Shown here one piece after another: positions 29,399-37,286 of a stretch of 42,373 nt of DNA. The DNA is from a virus: IMG/VR virus record IMGVR_UViG_3300035670_000472, positions 1-42,373 of that record, one strand, 5' to 3'. The position numbers and the translations under genes are program-made. Below the pieces are notes generated by a model. That model was not told the origin of the DNA, did not search any database, and saw only the letters and a program-made list of their open reading frames with translations. The number at the start of each line of letters is the position of its first letter. Within the stretch, counting starts at the first letter, position 1.

Positions 29399-29743
29399 AT
29401 GAAAAAGATACTTGCGATGTTTTTGTTGATGCCATCTTTGGTATTTGCAGAACCAAAAACCGCAACATACGAAACCATATGTTTGAATGGTAAAGATTTA
29501 ACCAATACTGTTAATGAGTTCAAAGAAATTCCTTTTGTTCGTGGATTAAGTGTACCTCTCACACAACAGGAAAGAAAACTTTCATTGGTTATCTTTGCAA
29601 ATCCGACTACTGGTTCTTTTACGATTGTAGAAAAGTCAGCCGAAGACTTGTATTGTATTCTTGCAATTGGTGGTGGTTTTGAACCAGTGCCTAAAGAAAT
29701 ACAAGATGATGTAAGACAAGACCAGAAAAAAGGAACTCTGTGA
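29399..29743 (+). CDS. Exported hypothetical protein
   Basis: 114 residues starting one base after the previous stop codon. A signal peptide ends SLVFA. The mature part is a small beta-rich domain (LSLVIFANPTTGSFTIVEKSAEDLYCILAIGGGFEPVP) with two cysteines. Overlaps the next gene by ATG-bearing bases (ATG-like GTGA junction at 29740). Likely to work with its exported neighbours. Confidence 0.7.
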   Translation: MKKILAMFLLMPSLVFAEPKTATYETICLNGKDLTNTVNEFKEIPFVRGLSVPLTQQERKLSLVIFANPTTGSFTIVEKSAEDLYCILAIGGGFEPVPKEIQDDVRQDQKKGTL

Positions 29744-31263
29744 AGAAGTTTTTATTTCTTTTCTTTATGATGGTTGGTTCTGTCTATGCAGACACCACAG
29801 GTAATTTAATTGGTGGATCATGGAACAATGTTGCGACTGGTACACATCCAAATAATTGTTGCACAGGTGGTCCTGGTCCACTTTATGACCCAGCAACAGG
29901 AATAATTCACTTCTCATATGGATTAACTGCCGTTCATCAAGTCATAGCCATCAATCAAGCATTGTCTGGTAGTGGCATACAAATCAATGGTTGGAATTGG
30001 GGTTATGACCTCCGCAACTTAAACGGTACAGGTGGTCAAAGTGGAACTGACACCGTTAGTGTTACATCGTTTATGACAAATAGTGCAGGTCAGATTATTC
30101 AACAGTCAGACCAATACTTTAGCACACAATTTGATTGGACAAGATTTTCAGGAACAGAAGTCCTCGCTTCTTCTTTAAGTTTAGAAAGCTCTGGTAGTCT
30201 TGGTATTCAATTTGTGAGTAGAGATGCTGGTTTCTGGGCAGGTTATTATGGACCACAAGTTCGCAATGTTTCATTAAGTGCAAACTACACATCTGTGCCG
30301 GTTGACCCATGCGTGGCAGACCCACTTTCGTCACCATCGTGCCCAGGTTATGCTACTGCGTATCACGACCAACAATGTTCAATTAATCCACTTTATGCAA
30401 CATCCTGTCCTGGCTACGCACAAGCGTATTATACACAACAATGCTCAATAAATCCTTTATATGATTCTGGATGTCCAGGTTATGCAACTGCATATTACAA
30501 TCAACAATGTTCGTTAGATGCCTTGTATGATAGTTCTTGTCCTGGTTATGCACAAGCATATTTTGACCAACAATGTTCTTTAGATGGTTTATATGATACA
30601 AGTTGCCCAAACTATGCAGAAGCATATGCAACACAACAATTACTGTCACAACAAAATAGTTCGTCATCACAAACAATAGTTGCACAAACTACTACAGAAC
30701 CTTCTGTTCAGGTATCATCTAAAGGTGAAGTATCAACAGAAGTGCAATTGGTTGCTGACCCAACAGTAAATGAAGTATTAAGAGATAGCACTAAAAAAGA
30801 AGTTAAGTCTTCTTCTCCTGCGGCAGAAGTGACACCAATTGCAACAAGACCACAATCTGCACCTGTGGCACAACCTGCACAAAAGGCAGAACAGAAACAA
30901 GAACAAAAGAAAACTGATAATGAGATTGCAAAGATAGAAAAGAAATCTGATTCAAAAGATTCTAAGTCCAATAGAGAAAAAGTAAAAGAAGCAGCAACAG
31001 AGAAAGCAAAAGAACTTGCAAATGAAATGTCAAATGCAGCAACACTTGAAGCACAAACGGCCAGTCAGGGATTGGTTCTTGGTTTGATGAACTACAATCC
31101 TGGTTTCTCTGCGTATGCAAATGCAATCATACCAGATACAGGTGCGGTTGACATGGCAAGACAATACAATAAACCTACAGTTGACAATCGCAGAGCATTG
31201 AGAGCATTAAGTGGTGCTTCTGATAGATTACATCAACAAATGGTAGATGAACAATACCGATAA
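29740..31263 (+). CDS. Exported protein with five 22-residue cysteine repeats
   Basis: 507 residues from GTG 29740. Signal peptide of about 17 residues (ends VYA). Residues 18-185 are a beta-rich domain (NPNNCCTGGPGPLYDPATG-type start, QINGWNWGYDLRN, LGIQFVSRD). Residues 191-300 are five tandem 22-residue repeats of C-S-x-x-P-L-Y-x-x-S-C-P-G-Y-A-x-A-Y-x-x-Q-Q. A Gln/Lys/Glu-rich linker follows (about 300-430), then a C-terminal helical part (GLVLGLMNYNPGFSAYANAIIPDT). The repeats could form disulfide-linked stalks. Such a protein may modify the infected cell surface or be in the virion; neither is shown. Confidence 0.75.
   Translation: MKKFLFLFFMMVGSVYADTTGNLIGGSWNNVATGTHPNNCCTGGPGPLYDPATGIIHFSYGLTAVHQVIAINQALSGSGIQINGWNWGYDLRNLNGTGGQSGTDTVSVTSFMTNSAGQIIQQSDQYFSTQFDWTRFSGTEVLASSLSLESSGSLGIQFVSRDAGFWAGYYGPQVRNVSLSANYTSVPVDPCVADPLSSPSCPGYATAYHDQQCSINPLYATSCPGYAQAYYTQQCSINPLYDSGCPGYATAYYNQQCSLDALYDSSCPGYAQAYFDQQCSLDGLYDTSCPNYAEAYATQQLLSQQNSSSSQTIVAQTTTEPSVQVSSKGEVSTEVQLVADPTVNEVLRDSTKKEVKSSSPAAEVTPIATRPQSAPVAQPAQKAEQKQEQKKTDNEIAKIEKKSDSKDSKSNREKVKEAATEKAKELANEMSNAATLEAQTASQGLVLGLMNYNPGFSAYANAIIPDTGAVDMARQYNKPTVDNRRALRALSGASDRLHQQMVDEQYR
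30310..30639 (+). repeat. Five in-frame 66-base tandem repeats encoding the cysteine motif
   Basis: Each unit encodes 22 residues starting with Cys and containing a second Cys-Pro eleven residues later. The units are well matched in protein but differ at many synonymous positions, so the array is not freshly duplicated. Confidence 0.8.
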
Positions 31264-31273
31264 GGAGAATACC

Positions 31274-31489
31274 ATGAAATGGTATCACAGTATGCTAACT
31301 GATGGCACAGATGAAGGTATCAGTAGTAAAAGAGTTGTCACGCTTCTTGCATTCACACTTTGCACGATAGCGTTTATTGCAAACTTGTTTTGGAACTTGA
31401 CAATAGATGAAAAAATATTTGAAGGCATGATGTATATTGCGATTGCAGGATTAGGTTTTACAGCATCAGAAAAATTTACAAAAAAATAA
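31274..31489 (+). CDS. Holin-like small membrane protein
   Basis: 71 residues from ATG 31274 with AAGGAG upstream. WYHSMLTDGTDEGISSKRVVTLLAFTLCTIAFIANLFWNL, then a second hydrophobic helix YIAIAGLGFTASEKF. The size and two-helix layout fit phage holins, and similar proteins are common in T4-type aquatic phages. No endolysin is visible in the window, so the call is tentative. Confidence 0.6.
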   Translation: MKWYHSMLTDGTDEGISSKRVVTLLAFTLCTIAFIANLFWNLTIDEKIFEGMMYIAIAGLGFTASEKFTKK

Positions 31490-31498
31490 GAGGAAGAA

Positions 31499-31954
31499 AT
31501 GCCAAAAAACATAGACGAACAAGTAGATAAGTTAGAAGCCGCAGTTGACCCCAATACGGTCATCAGCGTTGGTGGCTTTAACTTTACTCCAGCAAAACTT
31601 ATGATTGCTGGTGGTATTATATCATCTGTTCTTGGTGGTCTATATGGTGCATTTGAAGTCTACAAAGACTATCAAAGTATGAAAGAAGCAATTCAGACTT
31701 ATGTGGCACCAGATTTAAGTGAAATAAATAAAAAGATTGCAGTCTTAGAACAAAATTCTGAGAAGTCTACCGAATATGTGCGAGACATTAACACAAATCT
31801 CAAACAAGACATTCGCAGAATTGAAAAGATTGTAGAACAGGTTGAGCGTGATTCAAAAGTGGCTCAGCGAGAGATGGATAAAGATGTCCGTGAATTGAGA
31901 AAAGAGATTGACTCTAAGATTAAGAATGCGTTAGATAATCCGCTTGCAAATTAA
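31499..31954 (+). CDS. Membrane-anchored coiled-coil protein
   Basis: 151 residues. One membrane helix at about 35-55 (LMIAGGIISSVLGGLYGAF), then a long coiled coil (IAVLEQNSEKSTEYVRDINTNLKQDIRRIEKIVEQVERD). It follows the holin-like gene by 9 bases. It may span or tether envelope layers. Role unknown. Confidence 0.65.
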   Translation: MPKNIDEQVDKLEAAVDPNTVISVGGFNFTPAKLMIAGGIISSVLGGLYGAFEVYKDYQSMKEAIQTYVAPDLSEINKKIAVLEQNSEKSTEYVRDINTNLKQDIRRIEKIVEQVERDSKVAQREMDKDVRELRKEIDSKIKNALDNPLAN

Positions 31955-31972
31955 ACATTATAAGGAGTTGTA

Positions 31973-32239
31973 ATGAATGACAAGAAGATGTTTAAGTGGA
32001 TGGCGCTCTTAATTGCAGCGCCAGTCGCATTGGCTGTATTTGGTGGTGATAGATTTCGTTATCCGTGCCAAGACCCAGCAAACTGGAATGAAGAATTTTG
32101 TAAACCTCCTACATGTGAAGTGACAAGAACATGTCCGGAACACATATTCAAAGGAACTGAAAATGGAAAAGTTATGGCAAATATTAAGGCAGTCGCTGAA
32201 AAGCCTGTCATTGAAAAAGGAGCAGAGTGTGCAAAGTAA
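31973..32239 (+). CDS. Exported or membrane-anchored cysteine protein
   Basis: 88 residues. An N-terminal helix (WMALLIAAPVALAVFGG) acts as signal or anchor, followed by YPCQDPANWNEEFCKPPTCEVTRTCPE with four cysteines in 25 residues. Overlaps the next gene by about 11 bases. Probably disulfide-bonded in the periplasm. Similar layouts occur in lysis or envelope regions of phages. Confidence 0.65.
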   Translation: MNDKKMFKWMALLIAAPVALAVFGGDRFRYPCQDPANWNEEFCKPPTCEVTRTCPEHIFKGTENGKVMANIKAVAEKPVIEKGAECAK

Positions 32240-32663
32240 TCAAGAACCATTCATGTATACCGAAGAGCAGTTAATGGCAAGACTGAAATTCTTTATTGGA
32301 ATTTGTCTTGCACTTACGCTTGTCGGAATCGTATTTGTTGTGTTATACTCCCTCATCTTTGTTACGCAACCAATGAATGCAATTGCACCAATCGATTCTA
32401 AGTTTTTTGAATTGATTATTCCGATTGCAACTTTCTTAACTGGTACTCTTTCTGGTATCATGTTGGCTGGTGGTGACAAAGATTTGAAAGGCAAGGCAAT
32501 TGATGCTGCATCTGGTGTCAACAAACCAGGTACACCACCATCGAGTCCTTCAACGCCAAGTCCTGTTGCTACGGCACCAAAAGTGATGCCACCGCCACCG
32601 AGACCGGCACCACCGCCACCTCCTTCTGCCGCAAAGAAGGAAGATGACGGCGAACTACTGTAA
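32229..32663 (+). CDS. Membrane protein with proline-rich tail, holin or spanin-like context
   Basis: 144 residues from GTG 32229, with AAGGAG at 32217-32222 six bases upstream; ATG 32253 is an alternative. Two hydrophobic helices (FFIGICLALTLVGIVFVVLYSLIF and FELIIPIATFLTGTLSGIMLAGG), then a Pro-rich tail with PPPPRPAPPPPPSA. Likely a small membrane protein of the lysis module. The specific role is inferred from neighbours only. Confidence 0.6.
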   Translation: MQSNQEPFMYTEEQLMARLKFFIGICLALTLVGIVFVVLYSLIFVTQPMNAIAPIDSKFFELIIPIATFLTGTLSGIMLAGGDKDLKGKAIDAASGVNKPGTPPSSPSTPSPVATAPKVMPPPPRPAPPPPPSAAKKEDDGELL

Positions 32664-32674
32664 TTGTTGCCGAA

Positions 32675-32734
32675 CCTGACTGTTGTTTTCATGCAACAGT
32701 CAGGCTTGACATAGTGTGTCGGTAATGATATAAT
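32675..32734 (+). promoter_or_regulatory. Class 1 cassette with an 11-bp stem-loop and promoter
   Basis: CCTGACTGTTG (32675-32685) pairs perfectly with CAACAGTCAGG (32694-32704), loop TTTTCATG. It is followed directly by TTGACA at 32706-32711, spacer 17, and TATAAT at 32729-32734. Same hairpin core as at 20304, 25192, 39115 and 41015. Confidence 0.8.
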
Positions 32735-32762
32735 GTGAACTGTTTATAAATGGAGATTTGTT

Positions 32763-33836
32763 ATGGCACGAATTCTTGATGCGAATGAAAAATTTGTTGG
32801 CAAAGAACCGAAGTTTACTGGTGAAGTTACCGATAGTGAAATTGGTTCTACTTTGTCATGGTATTCTCAAAACAAAAGTCCCAAAGATTCCCAAAAGTAT
32901 GCAATTGATTTCTTCAAAAAGAAATTCAAACTTTCAATTGCATCTGTAATCAAAGGCAAACCCTCTCAATTTGGTTTCATTTGTCGAATGGTGACAAACG
33001 GTGCGGTATTGTCTGCCGAAAGACAAACATGGTTTCAAAAACAAGTTGAAGATATCAAAGAAGAACTTGCAAAGGCTCAAACAACCGAAGTCATTGAAAC
33101 TGTCAAAAAAGGTCCTAACATTCAGGAACGAATTCGTGAAAAGGCAAATGATTGCATTGGTGAATTAGAAGGACAAATTGATACACTCATTGCAACAAGA
33201 TTTTCTGCCAATGTCGCACCGTATGGTGTGATGCATACATTGGCAATCAAAGAGGCACAAGTAAAATATATCCTCGAATGGGCAAAGTCAAAACGGAGTG
33301 AGTTTGATGAAGTGATGACTACCGATGACAAAGACCTTAAAGAAGGCTATTCCAATTTCTCAAAAACAGAATTGAAAAAGATTGTTGCGTATTGCGACCA
33401 AGTGATTCTTGATTGTCAAAAAGTCGCATCAACGGCAACACGCAAACCTCGCAAACGCAAGGCAAAGTCACCAGAACAACTTGTGGCAAAAATTAAATAT
33501 TGCCAAGAGTTTGCAGATTTGAAGTTGACATCGGTTAAACCTACTGATATAATTGGTGCAATGCAGTTATGGGTTTACAATACCAAAACAAGAAAACTCG
33601 GTGTCTATCACGCAGAAGATGCTGGCGGTCTTTCAATCAAAGGTTCGTCAGTTGTTAATTTTGCAGAAAGTAAATCGGTGCAAAAGAAGTTGCGTAAACC
33701 AGAAGTGACTTTGCCTGATGTATTGTCTGGTGGTAAAGTATTCTTGCGTAATGTAATTGAAAACATTCGTGCAGTTGAAAGTGCCTTGACTGGCCGACTC
33801 AATGCCGATACTATTTTATTGAAAGTGACAAAATGA
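32763..33836 (+). CDS. Conserved T4-type phage hypothetical protein
   Basis: 357 residues with GGAG upstream. No known catalytic motif. The middle is helical and charged (WFQKQVEDIKEELAKAQT, GELEGQIDTLIATR), with a basic patch TRKPRKRKAKSPEQL near residue 225-240. The C-terminal half starts CQEFADLKLTSVKPTDIIGAMQLWVYNTKTRKLGVY. Proteins of this kind occur in T4-type aquatic phages. A nucleic-acid role is possible from the basic patch. Confidence 0.65.
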   Translation: MARILDANEKFVGKEPKFTGEVTDSEIGSTLSWYSQNKSPKDSQKYAIDFFKKKFKLSIASVIKGKPSQFGFICRMVTNGAVLSAERQTWFQKQVEDIKEELAKAQTTEVIETVKKGPNIQERIREKANDCIGELEGQIDTLIATRFSANVAPYGVMHTLAIKEAQVKYILEWAKSKRSEFDEVMTTDDKDLKEGYSNFSKTELKKIVAYCDQVILDCQKVASTATRKPRKRKAKSPEQLVAKIKYCQEFADLKLTSVKPTDIIGAMQLWVYNTKTRKLGVYHAEDAGGLSIKGSSVVNFAESKSVQKKLRKPEVTLPDVLSGGKVFLRNVIENIRAVESALTGRLNADTILLKVTK

Positions 33837-34324
33837 CAACTCCAATGCCAATTTATACAGACGATGACCGAGACTACTCTGAGATAGTTGAAACCTGGGT
33901 TCGCACCTTCTATTCCACAATGGATGAAGATGCCGTAGATGAAGAAGATTTGCAACCTGGTGACGAATCTGGTGAAGCGCCTGCGGGTGTGAAAATTATC
34001 TTTGACGGCTATGGTATGAAAGAGTGGGAAGATGAAAACGGTGAGTATCAATGCGATGAACAAGGCAACAAAAACATGATGAGTTTTGCCGTGTTCGTTC
34101 ATAAGAATTCATTGACCGAAGATTTTCCTCCTCACGACCTAACGCCATGGTGTCTGATTCATCGACCAAAAGAAGAAGTATGCATCTATGCTTGGTTCGA
34201 TTTAGAAGAAGACCAGGTTGATATCATACCGTTTGAAGAAAACAATTCTACCGAACTAGACCACGATTTCATTTACGACCTAATTTTCAAAATTGCCGAA
34301 AGGGATGGTACTTTGCCACAATAA
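33833..34324 (+). CDS. Acidic hypothetical protein
   Basis: 163 residues, ATGA-coupled to the previous gene. Very acidic (VDEEDLQPGDESGEA, EWEDENGEYQCDEQGNK) with a beta-rich centre (FAVFVHKN, CLIHRPKEEVCIYAWFDLEEDQVDIIPF). No family recognised. Its extreme acidity fits a DNA mimic, but that is speculative. Confidence 0.6.
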   Translation: MTTPMPIYTDDDRDYSEIVETWVRTFYSTMDEDAVDEEDLQPGDESGEAPAGVKIIFDGYGMKEWEDENGEYQCDEQGNKNMMSFAVFVHKNSLTEDFPPHDLTPWCLIHRPKEEVCIYAWFDLEEDQVDIIPFEENNSTELDHDFIYDLIFKIAERDGTLPQ

Positions 34325-34345
34325 CACATTTGTCTGTGTTATAAT
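34313..34345 (+). promoter_or_regulatory. Class 2 promoter (TTGCCACAA, 21 bases, TATAAT) before rnh
   Basis: TTGCCA at 34313-34318 followed by CAA, spacing 21, TATAAT at 34340-34345. ATG 34355 lies 9 bases after the -10, so the rnh mRNA is predicted to be leaderless or nearly so. Confidence 0.5.
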
Positions 34346-34354
34346 TATATCATT

Positions 34355-35203
34355 ATGATAATCTTTGACTACAATCAAGTTGCAATTTCTAATCTAATGG
34401 AACAAATCGGTTCTTCTAAAACACAAGTAGAAGAAAGTCTTGTTCGCCATATGATTTTGAATACCATTCGTACCTATGTGAAGAAATTCAAAGAATCACA
34501 TGGGCCTGAAGTTGTGATTGCTTGCGACAATAAAAACTATTGGCGCCGTGATATCTTTTCCCATTACAAGGCAGGTCGTAAGAAAGCTCGTGAAGCATCT
34601 GGTCACGACTGGAATACAATCTTTGAATGCCTCAATAAAATTCGTGATGAGTTGCGTGACCATTCTCCTTACAAAGTAATTACTGTTGATACTTGTGAAG
34701 CAGACGATATCATTGCCACACTCACTATGAAATATTCGGCAACGCAAAAGATTATGATTCTTTCCTCTGACAAAGACTTTGCTCAGTTGCAGAGATATCC
34801 GAATGTTGAACAGTATTCACCAATTCTGAAAAAATACATCAAAGAACCTCTGCCGTTGTTGCAGTTGAAACAGTTAATTATTCGTGGTGACAAAGGCGAT
34901 GGCATTCCTAACATTCTTTCAGCCGATGATGTGTTTGTTGTTGGTGGTCGACAGAAACCAATTACTGAAGCGAAGATTATTGGTTGGATGAATCAAGACC
35001 CAAAAGAATTTTGCAATGAAGACATGTTTCGTAATTTTGTTCGCAACGAAACATTGATTGACCTCACCAAAATTCCTGAGCGTTTGTCTACAGAAATACT
35101 ACATACCTATGATAATTCTTCTGGCCACACAAAGCAAGAATTTATGAATTATATGATTGCAAACCGACTAAAAAATTTAATTGAGGTTCTTAATGATTTC
35201 TGA
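34355..35203 (+). CDS. rnh: RNase H / 5'-3' exonuclease (T4 Rnh-like)
   Basis: 282 residues. The acidic metal-binding blocks of the FEN/T4 RNase H family are visible: FDYN at the start, CDNKNYWRRD, CEADD near residue 110, SSDKDF and RGDKGDG. In T4 this enzyme removes RNA primers and flaps during lagging-strand synthesis. The middle (HYKAGRKKAREAS) resembles the arch or clamp region. The start has no Shine-Dalgarno and stands at the presumed transcription start. The next gene overlaps by 11 bases. Confidence 0.85.
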   Translation: MIIFDYNQVAISNLMEQIGSSKTQVEESLVRHMILNTIRTYVKKFKESHGPEVVIACDNKNYWRRDIFSHYKAGRKKAREASGHDWNTIFECLNKIRDELRDHSPYKVITVDTCEADDIIATLTMKYSATQKIMILSSDKDFAQLQRYPNVEQYSPILKKYIKEPLPLLQLKQLIIRGDKGDGIPNILSADDVFVVGGRQKPITEAKIIGWMNQDPKEFCNEDMFRNFVRNETLIDLTKIPERLSTEILHTYDNSSGHTKQEFMNYMIANRLKNLIEVLNDF

Positions 35204-35615
35204 CATTCTATATTCTGAAATTTTTGCTGAGTTTGATAAAGCAAAGAACAAGGCAGAAAGAATTGCTGTTCTACGCAAATACGACCATCCAAGATTTCGT
35301 GAATTTCTAAACTATGCATTTAATCCACACATCAAATTCGATGTTGTGGTTCCAAAATACCGGGAAGCAGTAGAACCCGCTGGTCTTAACTTTGCCTATC
35401 TAAGTTCTGAAGTACCAAAACTCTATCGATTCATTCAGAATCATCCAATGAGAGCTGAGGGTCTTTCAGAAACGAAGAAGACATCATTGCTCGTTGTCCT
35501 CTTAGAGTCTCTACACAAAGATGACGCTGCCTTGCTCGTCAAACTTTTCAAAAAAGATTTAGGCGTTAAACATCTAACATTGAATTTGGTACTAGAAGCA
35601 TTTCCTGGCATTTGA
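35193..35615 (+). CDS. Conserved T4-type phage hypothetical protein
   Basis: 140 residues from ATG 35193, overlapping the rnh end. Helical (ILYSEIFAEFDKAKNKAERIAVLRKYDHPRFREFLNYAF), then AGLNFAYLSSEVPKLYRFIQNHPM and a C-terminal helix. Common in T4-type aquatic phages near replication genes. The context with rnh suggests a replication-associated role, but this is not shown. Confidence 0.7.
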   Translation: MISDILYSEIFAEFDKAKNKAERIAVLRKYDHPRFREFLNYAFNPHIKFDVVVPKYREAVEPAGLNFAYLSSEVPKLYRFIQNHPMRAEGLSETKKTSLLVVLLESLHKDDAALLVKLFKKDLGVKHLTLNLVLEAFPGI

Positions 35616-35616
35616 T

Positions 35617-36033
35617 ATGAAGATTGTTGTTTGTTCTGGCGGATTTGATCCTATTCACTCTGGTCATATTGCTTACTTTCGTGCAGCGAAACGACTAGGT
35701 GATGTTCTTGTTGTTGGCGTAAATTCTGATGAATGGTTGACAAGAAAAAAAGGTAAACCGTTTATGCCTCTACAAGAACGACTAGAAATTGTTCAGGCAA
35801 TTAAATATGTTGATTACACTATGAAATTTATCGATGATGATGATTCGGCAAGACATCTGATTAAAAATGTAAAGTTGATGTGGCCGAATGATGAAATACT
35901 TTTTGCAAACGGTGGCGACCGCAACGAAACGAACAATCGTGAATCAGATGTTACTGGTGTATCTTTTGTTTTCGGTGTTGGTGGTTCGCACAAGATGAAT
36001 TCTTCCTCTGAAATATTGAAATCATGGAAATGA
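35617..36033 (+). CDS. Cytidylyltransferase-like nucleotidyltransferase
   Basis: 138 residues. CSGGFDPIHSGHIAYF holds the HxGH nucleotide-binding motif (H14 and H17), typical of cytidylyltransferases such as TagD or the C-terminal half of HldE. VVGVNSDEWLTRKKG, then MPLQERLEIVQAIKYVD, matches the family core. It would activate a sugar or polyol phosphate with CTP or ATP. The neighbours are sugar enzymes, so it fits a nucleotide-sugar pathway. Exact substrate unknown. Confidence 0.8.
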   Translation: MKIVVCSGGFDPIHSGHIAYFRAAKRLGDVLVVGVNSDEWLTRKKGKPFMPLQERLEIVQAIKYVDYTMKFIDDDDSARHLIKNVKLMWPNDEILFANGGDRNETNNRESDVTGVSFVFGVGGSHKMNSSSEILKSWK

Positions 36034-36782
36034 AAGTTGCGGTTGTAACACCTACAATTGGTGCAGGTACACTTGGTCATTGTATTGAATCTGTTCAGAA
36101 TCAGACTTACGAAAATTTAACTCATTATATTTTTTTAGATGGTAAAGAACACTATGAAAAAATTTATCCTATTCTTTATGAGAAATCTGGTAAGAGAACA
36201 ATTCGAACAGTTGAATTAGAAGACAATGTTGGAAAAGGTTGGTATGGCCATCGTGTCTATGCTGCATGTTCTTTTCTTGTAAATGCCGACATCATTTGTT
36301 ACCTAGATGAAGACAATTGGTATCAACCGTGCCATGTTCAAAAACTTGTCGATACAATCAAAAGTGGCAATGATTGGGCATATTCACTCAGAAAAATCTA
36401 TGACAAAGAAGGCAACTTTCTTTGCGAAGACAATTGCGAATCACTCGGCAAATGGCCAGTCTATTTCAATCATACCGTGCATCATATTGATACATCCTCG
36501 TTTGCAGTAAAGAGAGATGTTGCCGTCCAAATTGGTCACGCATGGTATGGTCAATGGGGAGCAGACAGACAATTCTTTTCAAACATATCAAAATTTTTTC
36601 CAAAGTTTGATTGCACAAATGCACACACACTCTGTTATCGTTTAGATGGCAATCCAAATTCAGTAACAAAAGAATTCTTTGACGAAGGAAACAAACACAT
36701 GCAAAATAAGTATGGTGAAGAATTTCCTTGGAAAACAAAAAAATTGGCACAAATCGCACCGGGAGTTTCAATTATAGCATGA
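36030..36782 (+). CDS. Glycosyltransferase family 2-like
   Basis: 250 residues from ATG 36030 (ATGA; ATG 36024 also possible). The GT-A fold start is VAVVTPTIGAGTLGHCIESVQNQTYENL, and ICYLDEDNWYQP (D93-E94-D95) carries the metal/nucleotide-sugar DxD motif. The rest has HIDTSSFAVKRD and a W-rich region. It would transfer a sugar from an activated donor. ATGA-coupled to the next gene, so it belongs to the sugar module. Acceptor unknown. Confidence 0.8.
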   Translation: MKVAVVTPTIGAGTLGHCIESVQNQTYENLTHYIFLDGKEHYEKIYPILYEKSGKRTIRTVELEDNVGKGWYGHRVYAACSFLVNADIICYLDEDNWYQPCHVQKLVDTIKSGNDWAYSLRKIYDKEGNFLCEDNCESLGKWPVYFNHTVHHIDTSSFAVKRDVAVQIGHAWYGQWGADRQFFSNISKFFPKFDCTNAHTLCYRLDGNPNSVTKEFFDEGNKHMQNKYGEEFPWKTKKLAQIAPGVSIIA

Positions 36783-37279
36783 AGGTACAAAACACAGAAT
36801 TGGCTGGAGTTTTACTCATTACGCCTCCAGTAATGCACGAAGATTTTCGTGGTACAAATACAGAAGTTTACAATGATGCACTCTATCGTAAAAGTGGCAT
36901 CAAACACGATTGGGTATTAGATTCAATCAGCACATCTCGTAGGCATGTGCTTCGTGGTTTGCACGGTGATGACCATACGACAAAACTTATTTCTTGTTTG
37001 TATGGCAGTTTTTATTTTGTTGTTGTAAATAATGACCCAACACATCCACAATACCGTCAATGGGAATCTTTCACACTCTCAGATAAAAATCGATTGCAGG
37101 TTCTTGTGCCGCCAAAATTTGGTAATGGTCATCTTGTAATGAGTGACCATGTTGTGTTCAGTTATAAGTTGGATGCATACTATGATAGAAACAGTCAATT
37201 TACAATTAAGTGGAACGATCCAGACTACAATATTTGGTGGCCAATCAGAAGACCTATTCTTTCCGAAAGAGACAGTTAA
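36779..37279 (+). CDS. RmlC-like dTDP-sugar 3,5-epimerase (cupin fold)
   Basis: 166 residues from ATG 36779 (ATGA). RGLHGDDHTTKL contains the catalytic His region of RmlC-type epimerases (H62, with K69 near by). Strands such as SCLYGSFYFVVVNND and VLVPPKFGNGHLVMSDHVVFSYKLDAYYDR fit the cupin barrel. It probably epimerises a dTDP-4-keto sugar. It is a little shorter than typical RmlC (about 180 residues). Confidence 0.8.
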   Translation: MKVQNTELAGVLLITPPVMHEDFRGTNTEVYNDALYRKSGIKHDWVLDSISTSRRHVLRGLHGDDHTTKLISCLYGSFYFVVVNNDPTHPQYRQWESFTLSDKNRLQVLVPPKFGNGHLVMSDHVVFSYKLDAYYDRNSQFTIKWNDPDYNIWWPIRRPILSERDS

Positions 37280-37286
37280 AAGAAGA

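Noticed and set aside
30310-30639. CRISPR-like array
   Set aside because: The 66-base units are contiguous, in frame and code for the cysteine repeats. There are no spacers.
31274-32663. Complete lysis cassette
   Set aside because: Holin-like membrane proteins are present, but no lysozyme, amidase or other endolysin is seen in the window.
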